A stretch of DNA of 64,000 nt from Antedon mediterranea (Eukaryota; Echinodermata; Crinoidea; Comatulida; Antedonidae). A model generated the notes under the pieces. The model saw nothing but the letters and a program-made list of their open reading frames with translations. It had not been told where the DNA came from and did no database searches. Numbering within the stretch: the first letter of the stretch is position 1; every line of letters begins with the position of its first letter. Below are positions 42,331 to 54,883 of the stretch, in pieces. The DNA lies in NCBI RefSeq assembly GCF_964355755.1, contig NC_092677.1:6453001-6517000 (forward strand), read 5' to 3'. A program made the position numbers and the translations under genes.

Positions 42331-43739
42331 TGTTGTTTTTGTAGCACTGTAGTGGTATACCTGTGTTGATGTTACCGTACATTCATTTTCACCCTTCCAA
42401 CATAACAACTTCACATCTAAAAATGAGCAAAAATAGACCAAAATTCCACAAATTTGACATCGCGAAGTGTTTACGTACGAGAGAGCGACCGATGATGTTA
42501 TTTTCGCTGAGAGCCCATGCACTAGTGACGTGTAAAAGTTGTTAATACTTTGATTGGCCAATCGTCGGCGACAAAACAATTGGTATGGACCAATCACTGG
42601 TGTTCAATTCCAAATAGACAAAGCAACTTTTTCTAGATCAAACCAGATTGTGTACGTGACGTCACGTAATGAAAGAATCGGGAAAAAAACGAAACCAAAG
42701 ATCTTATCAGAAACGGTAATCATTATAGGGGGAGCTATACTAACTAGAGCAGTCAATTTTTTATCGAATGAAAAAAATATTCTCTGAGTATTCAATGAAT
42801 ACAAACAAAAATTGTTTTATAAGACCTACTTTTATTAAATGTACAACCCATCATATATCATTGATGAATGCTAGGCCAGCAATTAGTTAAGTCATTCGAA
42901 AAAAGGCAATGCTTCAACTTTTAAATGCAGACTGAGCAGTTGATTAAAAAGCGGCGATCAGTCAACAACGTATTGCAGTAAATATTCTTAAAAGTTTACA
43001 AAAAGCTGAAGCACAGAGCATTATTTATCACCATTAGATATCACCTTTTCGTTGGGTAGGGCTAATTCCAAATAACATTATCGAAACCAGGTTTGTATTA
43101 AAATATAAAAATTAGTTTTATTTTAATTGGGGCCTTTCTTCAATTATATATGCAGCTGTTAATAATTTCTGGCGTAGGCGCAAGTTAAATTTTCGAAAAC
43201 CTGTGTTAAATAGTTTGTAAATATTACTTTATTTATATGCTAATTTCAAATTAGATTTCCGGGAGAGGATGTCATGTATAATACAACGGATCTACCGGGC
43301 AAGATATTATATAATTAATTTTGCCTTCAGAGGCTCCCAACTTTTTTTCTTTCTTTAGTATTAACTATTGGCCAAACAAAAGTTACATATAGGCCTACTG
43401 TATTGTAACCATAAATAAAACATCTTGTATTGTATCTGCTGCTCACCTGTGCACCCTGATGAAATTGAATTTGTGTTTTGGGGAGAATCATTTAACCTTA
43501 ACATCATACAACAGTGTGAACATCGTATTCTGGCAAAAATTGCGCACAGAGGTAAATAATAGGATAGTTTATGATTTATTACTATGCGCAACTAATACCA
43601 TTTCAAAATTAAACATAATGATTAAAATAATTACACTTGTTATATAGGGACAGTGTTTGGTGAATTAAAGGCGTCATAGGCGCTCCATGTACAGTTTGTC
43701 ACTTTGTTGTCGTTGAGGGCGGGCGATTACAAAATATTC
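42331..43739. other. Divergent LRRC58/PEX19 promoter interval
   Basis: About 1.4 kb between the two start codons on opposite strands, so both promoters are expected here. I see no clear TATA box, CpG-rich core or recognisable binding-site array. No gene or named repeat was identified in the middle. Confidence 0.55.
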
Positions 43740-46700
43740 ATGATGAACAACATGGCTGAAAAATCGACAAGTTCTGAAACTACCGATGATAATTCAAGTG
43801 GTTCACGGCTGGCAATCGACATAAAAACGCGAGAAAAAACACAAGAAATTGATCCAGAATTAGATGAACTTTTAGATAGTATGTTTTATCAATTAATTAA
43901 AGCCAAGGCCTAGTAGCTAGGCTAGATAGAGGCTAGCTAGGCCATGGGAGGCTAATCCGCCTCTCTAGGCTAGCCCTCCTCTAGGATCGGAACTCTAGGT
44001 CTAGAGGCCTAGTAGGTAGGGCCTAACTAGACCCAGTCCTACCTAGAGCCTAGGCCTAGTAGTAGCCTAGCCTGTAGCGGGAATCTAGGCCTACCTACAC
44101 TATTTACTATTCACGTAGTAGAAGAGAGTTAGACTAAAACTAAACTGGTTTGTTGCCATAGCCTATAGTATAGGCATATATAAATGAAATGGGAATCCAA
44201 TGAAATGGCCTACTTGCTACCGACCGAGGCGAAAAGTCTACTCTAGCTAGGCCCTAGCTAGGCCTAGATCTAAACATGTTTATAGAATAGCTAGCTAGAT
44301 CTCCCTCTAGAGGCTAGAGCTAGTACTTCTACTACTACTTTTTTTTTTCTTTATGTTTCGAGTGCACAATAGCGACCACCACGGCTTAAGATACAACAAT
44401 AGAATAGTATTGGGCCTAGTAGCCCTATAGAGGCTATTTTTTTGTATTATATTTAAAAAACTAAATATTAAATATTAGGCCTAGTATTATTTAAATTCAC
44501 CTGCTGGCTGCATTCTCAAATTTAAATAATTATTCTTTTTTTTAAGGTGTTTTAGAGGACTTAAATGAAGGACCAGCAAAAGAAAATGTCAAAGGTGCTA
44601 AATGTGATTCCCAACCTGATGTTAAAAAAACTAAGTCTGCTGCTACAAATAGTGTACAAAAAACAGAAGCTGTAATAGAACCAAAAGATGAAAGCACAAA
44701 GGTAATCAAATTATAGGCTAGCCAGACAGTCAACTTAACAATGTGTAACTGTAATTTGAATTTATAAGGTTTCTATGCACATTCGACCTTTTGTGTTGCA
44801 CTTGTTTGGTCAATTGTATGACCCACGACCCGTGTGAGAGGTGCTTCATGGATGCGTCATTTACAAATAAATATTGACACAGGGGTGTGTCGAAAGACCT
44901 ACCTACCGCTAACCGTTTTTCCAGTCATGTATGCTTCATGCCTACACTGTAGGTATCTCTTTCTTTGCTGAATCGTGTAGTACTTCACACATATATTATA
45001 GTAATACACTACACGATTCAGTAACTTTTATGTTCAATGTTCAATAGGGTTTGCTATGTTTTTTGGAGGTTTGCGGGGATTAGCTGCGTTTAGCAATGTT
45101 GTACCCTTAACAATAACATTAACAAAAGATATCTGATTTGCTGTGTCATTTTTATACTCGAACTGGAAAAGGAGGAAAAAAATTCACCAAATGTCATTAT
45201 TTTTCAAATTTGTTTTTACAGAAATATGGGCCTTCCATACCTCCTGCTCAGGAAGCACTTTTCAATGAATTATTTGGATCATCAGAAGTGGCTAGCGAGG
45301 CCACTAAAGAATTTCAGAATGCCATGCAGGATTTTATGAAGGATATAGAGGAAATGGGTGGTAACCATTCACCACCAGACTTTGCCAACTTTTTTGGAGC
45401 ACCTACTGCTCAACCTCCTGCTGCAGGAGCTTCTCAACCAAAAAGTGATGGCACCACACCTCTACCTAACAATCCAGCGGATTTAAACCAAACTTTGGGG
45501 GAAACATTTCAACGATTATCACAAACAGCTCAAGAGTTGCAGGTAATGGTCATTTATTTGCAAACAAATATATAATCAGCTGGGCTCGCACTGGCCGGTC
45601 GCCATGGCGAAAACGTTTCCAGATTGGCGAAAAATAAAACGGTTACTTCAGCCATTTTGGCGATGACATATGATAAAATAGATAATTAAATAATCATTTT
45701 GGCGAAATTCCAACTAAAAGGTCCATTTGTCGATCTCCAAGCATTTATTTTGTTCGTTATCACGTTGTTTACTTCAAGCTCCATTTTTCGTCAACTTGTT
45801 TCGTTGTACCAGGCGTCTCTTTGTTATTTCAAAAAGATGGAGATAGCAGAGGTAGACTGCACAGAGAGACAGACGTTACACGACACATGGATGATGAAGT
45901 CTACCCAAACTATCACGTGTTGTGCGCTGCACAAACGACTACGTAGCCGACGGTCGGCTAATTACCGGGATTGTCTATTTTTCGATAGGGGTGTACTTTT
46001 CAGATTAAAATGAAACATTATAGTATCTTCGATGAATGACGTCTTAATCTTATCGAAATCAAAAATGTATGCGTTATGCATTTTAGAGTCTTCCAATTTA
46101 ATGTAGTTTCATATTTTACCCTTAATAAACTTCCCTCGTGCGTCAGTGTAAACAAAACAACATGCGGGAAATGGTAGAGTCTAACTGGGATTTAGCTAAA
46201 CACACACGTGAATCTGAGCGGGGCCGGCCGCCGGCTTCTGTTTTGTTGTGTAAATAAATAATAATCGGGATAAATTTCTCGCCCTAACAGAAACGCTTCG
46301 GCGCAGCCTTGAGGAATGGAAAGACGTGTACTCTGTGCTTTGGCCTATATTATCTTACGTTCAACAACGATACGAGTGTTCGTTTGCTAGGAATTTTCCT
46401 CAATATTTTTAGCATACGATATACCGTTGCGTTGTTGTACATAATTTTGTAGGCCTAGGCCGGCGTTTCTGCACTTTAGCACATCTTGAGCATACCCAAT
46501 TTAAAAACATTAACCTGCTGCGCGGCGGTGATTCTGAGTGACCGTGAAGTCTAGGACACGATTTTCGCCTGGTACGCGATGGAAGACGTCACACACAAAC
46601 ATGACCAGCCAAGCGTAAAAAACAAAAGTAACATAGCGTTCAGGAGATTTCAGAAAACTGTAAAATGTTTCTTATTAAATTGATAACTGTATGAATGCTG

Positions 46701-49700
46701 TATGATTAAAAACAATTTGAAATTGAACAATTGTTTTGATCATGTAAAAAAAATACAAAAAAAATATTTTTTTTAATCATATACAATACAGTGATTTAGG
46801 CATGGTTCTTTATCTCAATGCCTTACAAAAACGTTCAGGGAACAGTGTATAGACCTGTTGACATAGATAAATTGACTAAAATGTTTTTACCACTATATTT
46901 CAACAATTTTCAATTTTGGCTAAAAACCGATTCATTTGGCTAAATAAAAAACTTTGCCTTTAGCCATTTTGGCTATAGATAAACTGATTTGACTAAAAAA
47001 AATATTTTGACTTTCGCCAAATGGCTAAACAAAATGAAATGTTAGTGCTACCCCAGATCGGCAATACTTAGGTATGTTTAGAATAGATGCTTAATACTAA
47101 TAGAAGACAGCAAAGTAATACCAACCAGGCAGGCACAGTACTGTACTTTTTAAATTGCTACCATATGTTTTGATATTTTAGTATCTATGAATTAGATTGT
47201 GAAAATTAATGTAGTCTTGTAGGCTAACTACCAGTGCAGTACTACCATCATGCCTCAGGCTTTTGTCTTTACCAAGCAATCGAACACATCTGTCGTCAAC
47301 TTGTTACTTACTTGTTATTTGTTTGCATAGCTATCCCCATTATTGGGGACATTTCGAAGTCATTGACATTATGTTGACATAGCACAACAATGAGAGACGT
47401 TAATTTTGATGAGAAGGTCATGGAACACTAATTAATTTTAAAAACAACTAAAAACCTGGGACCTGTAACCCTTGGTAGGGACCCTGACGGGTACTTTCCC
47501 TCCGGGTCAAAGGGATCCCGAAACTCATCGGTGGGCAGGGGCGCTCATCTCCCTGTTCAGGACTATTTCTGATGATTACCCAACCAAACGTTATTTTACT
47601 TCTATCTAAAGCATAGTTATATTCTAAGCAGCATTCTTCTGGTGCTTGCCTTCCATCTAACCACCTCTCAATCAGAGTATAGAAATAGAAAAACAACCAC
47701 TGTATGTACATTAAACAATTTTGATTGTAGTAGGCCTAGAATGTTATAGCACCCTCTATTTTAAATTATAGCAACTTGAATACCACTTACTAATACTGAA
47801 CGTACAAACGTATTTTTAATAATAGCACTAAACCTAAATCTGTTGCCTACTGTTCTTTAATTTTAAATTATTAATTAATTAATTATTAATTTGAACTTTA
47901 TTCATTAAATCTATAACAAAACATGAACACAATTTAAACTTAGGCCTACTGAACCGAGACTGAAAAATTAAATTAATGGCTATTATCTTATTCTCAGTAC
48001 TACTACACTATCAAACTTTATGTGACAACAAAATGTGATGTGCCCATATGGACATGATGATGTCATATCACTACTATATTTGGGCACATCATACTTTTTT
48101 GTAGTGATATATGATACCACTGTGTTATAATTGAACATTATCTTTATACTTGAAAGAATACATAATTTAATATAGGCAAAATGTCATTAGCCTAGTTATA
48201 GTCTAAACATAAAAGATTAAATGATATATTCAGACCACACAAAATAATCTACCAATTAGTAACTGATCATATTGCAAATATTTCATTATACTGGCTTGTA
48301 TTGAAACGATAATATAAAGGGAAAAACACAATTACTACCGTATTTCAATCCTCCTAATAATGTACACAATTGTGTACAGCATTCAATGAAATTGTTGCTG
48401 GTAATTATGAAGCCCCTTTCAGACCTAAATTGAATTGAATTGTGCAATTTAGCCAAAAGGTTTAAAACTCTAAAAATAGGATAAGAGATCAAGCACAACG
48501 GAGAATTGTTTTGACGTAAGAGAGAGAGAAAAAAAGAACTGTGACCGTATTTATACTTCCATTCAATGTTTATAGTACATTATACTTTACATAAAGTTTG
48601 ATAGTTGGCATTTCCATGAGATAGTGGACATGTCCTGAAAATTTCATATTTAGACAATTATCATAAATTATATGCCCTGACTGCATTCCATATAAGTTAT
48701 ACTTCTATAAACAAAAAAAACTTATTGCAATTTCTTTAATATTTTTTAGAATATGAAGAAAATATCGACATATTTTATTAAGTGAAAATAGTACTAGTAG
48801 ATACGTATTTAGATAAATATTTTTTTTACAAAATTCCTTGGTACTGTAGGGGTCTGTTGCACAAAGTGTAAAAATGTGCCAGTATGTACTCAATTGATCA
48901 TTATCTTTCCTTTAATAAAGGCCAATTCAGAATGTGTCAGTTAGACTGAGTTCACTTTAAGTATACAATTGTTAAAAATAGATTACTGTATTCATTAAAT
49001 GAACAAAAACATTCACACTTATGCTGTGAATTATCCGTTTTTCGCAGGGAGATGAACATATGTTTCGTTCAATGGGAGATTTAAATTTAGGTGGTGGTGG
49101 TCCAGGTGGTCCAGACAACATATTTTTACCAATGATGCAAGAAATGATGCAAGGTTTGTTATCAAAGGATGTGCTCTACCCATCATTAAAAGAAATAATT
49201 GATAAGGTATACATTGAGGATGATTTTTATTTAACACCTGAATAAATTCCTGTTTGATTTGATGATTGTTAGTCACATGGCATGTCACATGCTGTGCAAT
49301 AGTACATACTATGTAATGATTGTGTAAAAGTACTTTTCATTTTTTTTTTTTTCATGTATGAAAAACCTTCTAGCATACGGTAAATAAATCTGCGTGAAAT
49401 CCAATAGCATCTGTTGTTTTACGAACAGAAGCAGCAATGCGCACAACGTGATCTCTCTTTCACAACAAAAAGATCAGAACAAGGAAGCTATTGAGATGTC
49501 ATATAAAACAAATAATGAATGTTTTTATATTTGTGCGCTAGTAAAGTAAAGTAAATAAAAATATTTTCATTTGGTGAAATATGAAATTTTAATTTCGCCT
49601 CATGATAATAGGATTTCATCTTTCACCTCATGACATTATTTGTACTATCGCACTCATAAACATTCATTATTTATATAATAATTAGCATACATAATATGTA

Positions 49701-51275
49701 TTGTATGACTAAATAAAATCCCACCCACTTTAAGCTAAATTCATTCCATTGTACCAAGCAATCCAAGTATAATCCAACCCCTAATTTTTCACAAATGATC
49801 AAGTTTGAATTAAAGTTTTTGTTTTATTTTTTTGTATTAATTTCCCTTATTTATTTCTTCAGTACCCAGAGTGGTTAGAGAACAACGAATCATCTTTAGA
49901 AAAATCAGAATTTGAGAGATACAAAAAACAGCAAAAAATGATGGGTCAATTATGTGACCTTTACGAAAGCGAGAAGTCAAGTGATCGCCAGGAGGTCAAA
50001 CAGCAGAGGTTACTACAGATCATTGAACTTGTACAGCAGGTTATTATTTTTTGTTTTACTAAACATTTATCAAATGACTAATTTACAAGTGGCTGTTAAC
50101 AAAATCTCATACAAAGCATTACATAAGCTGTTCATCAAGTCCCATAATTTGCCAACAATTGTACAGTGCAAGACATGTTTTATCATCATTGCTAATCACT
50201 TTCTATGGAAAGTTCAATGTACAGATACATTAAATCTGTTATCAATGAATACTTTGCAATTTTTTTTTTTAATTCAACGAGAAGAGCATTCCCATCAACA
50301 ATCATTCTTAAAATTTGAAATTTATTTGTTTTTTTGCTTTTCAAGATGGAGTCTCTCGGACAACCACCAAAGGAGTTAGCAGGAGATATGGTTAGTCAAT
50401 GTTTTTATTGTATTCCATCATCATTTATATAATCATAAATGACAGTTTCTCATCCTCATTGTTATTAATAACATCTTCTACATAATTACTTTCATCATCA
50501 TCTTTAACATTTCCTTTATAATTCTCTCATTACAGTATTTATATCCTTTCATAATCATTATTGCCATTTAGCATTATTCTCTTATAATTGACATTAATAA
50601 CATCATTATCATGATCATCAATTCCATAATTATCCTTATCTTTCTTCCTTCTTCTTTCATCATTCTTTATAATCTTTATCATTTATTACATTGTCATAGT
50701 TATCTTTAACCTTATCATCATCATCACAATCATCATTCATCGCATTGTCATTATTATCGTCATCATTATCATCATCATCATCATCGCAATCATCATCATT
50801 TATCGCATTGTCGTCATTATCGTCAACCTTATCATCATTACAATCATCATTTATCGCATTGTCATCATTATCTTCAACCTTATCATTATCATCATCATCA
50901 TCACATTCATCATTTATCGCATTGTCATCATTATCTTCAACCTTATCATCATCATCATCATCACAATCATCATTTATCGCATTGTCATCATTATCTTCAA
51001 CCTTATCATTATCATCATCATCATCACAATCATCATTTATCGCATTGTCATCATCTTCAACCTTATCATCATCATCATAGCTTTTTGAAAACCAAGGTAT
51101 TTTTGTAAAGGGAGGAATTAAGGAATCTAAATATTGTGTGTGTTTTCTGTAAATTACCGCAATGTTGTGCTTACAAATACCATTCCGTCCTCAGCCATTT
51201 GGATTTGACCTTGATGAAAATGGATTGCCAAAATTCCCAGGAATGCCTTCTGGAGAACAGTGTGCCATCATGTGA
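43740..51275 (+). CDS. PEX19: Peroxisomal biogenesis factor 19, seven exons
   Basis: Cytosolic, farnesylated chaperone and import receptor that delivers peroxisomal membrane proteins to PEX3. Exons: 43740-43878, 44547-44701, 45222-45542, 49048-49206, 49863-50039, 50346-50390 and 51195-51275. They total 1077 nt, 358 residues plus TGA (human 299 by memory). Recognised by ELDELLDSVL (PEX3-binding N-terminus), FNELFGSSEVASEATKEFQ, MMQEMMQGLLSKDVLYPSLK, KYPEWLE, LGQPPKELAGDM and the C-terminal CaaX box CAIM, which should direct farnesylation (Met as the last residue). Met codons at 43740, 43743 and 43752 could all start; the first is given. The extra length lies mostly in the linker of exons 2-3. 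The intron 45543-49047 is filled with repeats. Confidence 0.95.
43905..44330. repeat. GGCCTAG palindromic low-complexity island 3
   Basis: Runs of CTAGGCCTAG, TAGCTAGGC and CTAGAGGC begin 27 bp after the first PEX19 exon and fill much of the first intron. Same composition as the islands flanking the PIH1D2/NKAPD1 promoters. Confidence 0.8.
45580..47056. mobile_element. Possible large non-autonomous element in PEX19 intron 3
   Basis: Ends CTGGGCTCGCACT (45580) and AGTGCTACCCCAG (to 47056) are inverted repeats with 11 of 13 matches. Both flanks of the interior contain repeated GGCGAAA / TTTGGCTAAA words (45600-45720 and 46915-47030). It is about 1.48 kb and has no transposase-like frame. The target duplication is not obvious, so this remains a candidate. 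Confidence 0.4.
48001..48104. mobile_element. Palindromic MITE family 1, copy D
   Basis: Starts CTACACTATCAAACTTTATG, with core AATGTGATGTGCCCATATGG then TTTGGGCACATCATACTTTT. The right terminus is lost or changed. It lies in the long PEX19 intron 45543-49047, over 25 kb from the other copies, which shows that the family is dispersed rather than a local duplication. Confidence 0.75.
50741..51080 (+). repeat. TCA-rich microsatellite with 57-63 bp higher-order units
   Basis: In the last PEX19 intron. (TCA)n tracts are separated by a recurring TTTATCGCATTGTCATCATT and TCTTCAACCTTATCATC, giving about five larger units of 55-63 bp. It reads as poly-Ser open frames by chance. It ends about 115 bp before the final exon 51195-51275, which carries the CaaX box. 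Confidence 0.9.
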
Positions 51276-52810
51276 CCAGCAACCTCGGTGAACGAACCAA
51301 CAGATGTGGGTAGTGCCAGAAGTACGGTAGCCCTAAGGTGCCATTGATCAGCTAAAAGGTGGAAATTATGGTGGCTCGTAGGTGCCACCATGTGATGCAT
51401 TCCATTTGATGTGAAATTATTCTGGAGTATAATGATAGAGAATGAAAATCTGAGTGAATTACCGTTTGATATAGTGTACTGTAATAATTAAGATCATAGT
51501 ATATTATTGTGGTTTATTATGTAATATTGTTTTACTTTACAAATTATTTAGGGTATTGATATATTATTTTATTAATAAGAAATTATGATGTCATAATAAT
51601 TATAAATACATTTTTTTATATAAATAAGGCTGATACAGGATTTTAAAGAATATTTTATTTAAAATTGAAGATAAATTTACAAATGTTTAGCATAGTTTGG
51701 ATGAGCTTTGTGGATTCACCAGAGTATAGAACTATGCAGTATTAAAAATGTATTTGAAGAGTGGCAAATGTTTTTACAGCCACATTTGTTATTAAGCAGC
51801 TGGAAAAATGTTGATGGCACCAGAGAACCGGAGCATCATCAAATTTAGTCAGCCAACGCGAAAACTGAACGCTGCCGGATAACAATTGTTTGTGCAACAA
51901 AGAATACAATTCACTTGTTTGTTGTATATCTGAAGAGGTCGCTGCACAGTCAAATACCGGTATATACAAGGGTCAATTCCCTGGTCAAGTCCCGCTAAAT
52001 CCAGCCATTTAAAACCTGATAACCAATGATTACTGTATTGATTTGATTCAAACAGATAACATTTATTTCGACCCTCAACCAGAGGTTTTCATGGTTAGAA
52101 AAAAACGCCGAAATTGAGGATCTTTGACGGTTGTTACAGCATAGTTAATTTGCAGCACAGATATCACTCATGTTAAAAGCAATGTTATAATATTTAACAA
52201 TACATGACACCAAGAAGCTTGGCACGCCGCCAAATTGCCACCATAATTGTTATTTATAGCATTCAATAACGGATTTTCAATTCCAATTTTAACACGTATA
52301 GTATTCTCTATACATCAGTTCTTATCATTTTAAGTACTATCAATAATTAAATACTTTATCTTATGGTAAAATAATTGTAAATCGAAGGTATTATTACATG
52401 AAGAAAGTGTTTGAATGACCGCCAGAACTAGTAACACAGTTCAGTGCGAATAATTGTGTTAAAATTGAGGAATCGGCGGAAATGTTGTATCCTTGTCTCG
52501 CACTAGGAAGCAACGCGTTAAGGCCAATTAACACAGTCAGATGGGTTTTTTTTAAACATTTTCACAAAACGCGGAGCGGACGGGAGAGGTTGAGTGGCAA
52601 CGCCGCGCGCACAGGATAGTTATAGATTGTATGTGGGACAAGCTACGCTGTTTCCGTTACCGCTCACCATCAACACAAACAATTAGACCAACACGTTGTT
52701 AAATAATTACTGACTTTAGAACTTGCTTACCAATCAAAGGGTGCAAATCCAGGACCACAAATATAAACATTACAAAGACCTTAATTTGAAATGAGATAAA
52801 AGCCCTAGTG

Positions 52811-53010
52811 TTGTCTAATGGTAGGCAGTGTGGTCTAATGGTAGGCAGTGTGGTCTAATGGTAGGCAGTGTGGTCTAATGGTAGGCAGTGTTGTCTAATG
52901 GTAGGCAGTGTTGTCTAATGATAGGCAGTGTTGTCTAATGGTAGGCAGTGTTGTCTAATTGTAGGCAGTGTGGTCTAATGGTAGGCAGTGTGGTCTAATG
53001 GTAGGCAGTG
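52811..53010 (+). repeat. 20-bp minisatellite, ten copies
   Basis: TCTAATGGTAGGCAGTGTGG (phase variable) repeated ten times at an exact 20-bp spacing with one-base variants (TTG for TGG; ATAGG or TTGTAGG for GGTAGG). Low divergence suggests recent expansion. Confidence 0.95.
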
Positions 53011-53082
53011 TGTCATGGACAAAATACAGTATTACTTTTTTGGTCCATGGTCTGATATAGAGCCTATCAAGCAGTGTTGATT

Positions 53083-53220
53083 AAGCTTCTTGGTTCCCAC
53101 TAGAACTCAAAGTAATGAAGCGAATTGACCAATCCAAGCGATGGATTATTCGAACCCTTCCTTGTGATTGGTCAATTTGCTTGCGTTACGGCTTGTTTGA
53201 CGTAAGTTCAGCAGGGAATA
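53083..53220. mobile_element. TGGTTCCCAC-ended MITE family 2, copy 1
   Basis: Left end AGCTTCTTGGTTCCCACTAG; interior TTGACCAATC, GGATTATTCGAAC and GTGATTGGTCAATT; right end decayed (GCAGGGAATAC). It matches 56795-56945 in order and spacing. Confidence 0.65.
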
Positions 53221-54883
53221 CAGTAATACAAACAATTAGCCTAATTACCCTTTTTCAATATTCAAGGAGAGAAATGTAGCATCATTATGTATAGTTACGT
53301 AATTTTAATTCTAATCATGACTTGACTAAACAAAGCTAATTCCTCAATACTGAGAAATTTTACTGTGTAACGGTAATTATGGAGAGTGATGATTTGAAAT
53401 ACAATGCCCCAGAGCCATACTTACTGGTAATTGAATGTTTAATATCTTAGATGTGTCGTTTCGAACTAAATAATAGAATGTGATTGGTGAATTCGTCGAT
53501 GATAATTTTCAAGAAGGTTTCCGACAGTAGCATGCTTGTTGCAACACGTATAAAATATCTCGGTAAACGAGTTTATTGTAACACATAAATTGTACACATC
53601 AAAAAGAGAGTTTGATGTCGCCTTCATTCTTATTCCTAACAAATTAAACGTCACTTTAATTTAATTATGAGTTCTTCATTGTGTAATCTGGTAAGCAGTG
53701 ATTTTCCACATGCTCTGGGTGGTGATCAAGTGGCAATTCACACAATCAATAGTAGCATCATTCAGCCAAGTCTCTGTTAACACAGCTATATTTTATCGAC
53801 TTTGAATTTATAAATGGTGGCTTCAAGTAGTAAACGCCTCGTCGAAAAGGTTACGATACGAATTTGCGTTATTTCTAGGCGTCGTCCGTTATTTGGTTTC
53901 ATATGCCACCGGTACTCGTGCCACGTTGTTTTTTTAATTAAGGGTATATTACACAATACAATCATTCCGTGAAAGCACGACTGTTTTATTTAACAAGGCG
54001 GCGTCTTGTTAATAAAGCAGTTTAAACTCATCAGTTTTTAAACTTTTGCTTTACTTTGTTATTAAATTGCTCCAAGATTGCTCCTATCTTAAATCAATGC
54101 GGAAGTCATGTCATTCAAAAGCAGTGCTCTGATTTTTGCCGCATACTACTCGACTTTGGAGGTTCAGTCACAAGCCTCGTGTTGCTAAAAACATTTTGGC
54201 AAAAAAACTCCATGAAAATAGAACAATAAACAGATCTTTTTCCATGCAATAGAACCAGTATAGTTTAATTTTGTAATCCTATTTCAGTCCCATGAGCTTT
54301 ATTGTTGTGATTCTTTACAGTTATAAATGGTAAACTACTAACAGTAAATCACGTTTCACGGTTTTGTTAATACGCAGGTTGTCAATCTAACGATCGAATG
54401 TATTATACAATAACTGATGTTGGGATTGCCTATTGGATTATGACAATGTTTACTCGTGATTTGATGGGCATTTGAAATGTTAATGTAATAATAGATTGTT
54501 CAATAATAGAACAATCAACGGTATACTGAGTTATCGATATGAATCGGGATTATGATCAATGATAATTGATGACATTTAATTTCGTAAATTAACTTTATAT
54601 TAAATCGCTTCATCAACGCCTCCAGTCAATATCGTTTCAAGTTATATACATCATTGAACCAACCATGCATGTAGTCAAATAGGCATACAATATTACGCGT
54701 ATACAGTGTTTGTACGTATTGCGTTTTCGAACAACTAATTATGATTTAAGATTTAAAGGGAAACAATGTAGATTTTAGCACAATAACGAACCATCCTGCC
54801 TAAAAGAGAAGAATTTGGAAACAAGTCGTGAAAAGCGTATGTCTGAATGACGGAAATCGTTTCAAGAGTGAAAGAGGGGAATT

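Noticed and set aside
42331-42597. Upstream extension of the LRRC58 frame by 89 codons
   Set aside because: The frame is open but its content is unlike LRRC58 N-termini; the MMDMGNQ start gives a sensible length.
47448-47711. Minus-strand 87-codon frame in PEX19 intron 3
   Set aside because: No conserved motif, no supporting splice sites, and it lies in repeat-rich intron sequence.
50745-51080. Poly-Ser open frame in the last PEX19 intron
   Set aside because: It is the TCA microsatellite; PEX19 splices cleanly around it.
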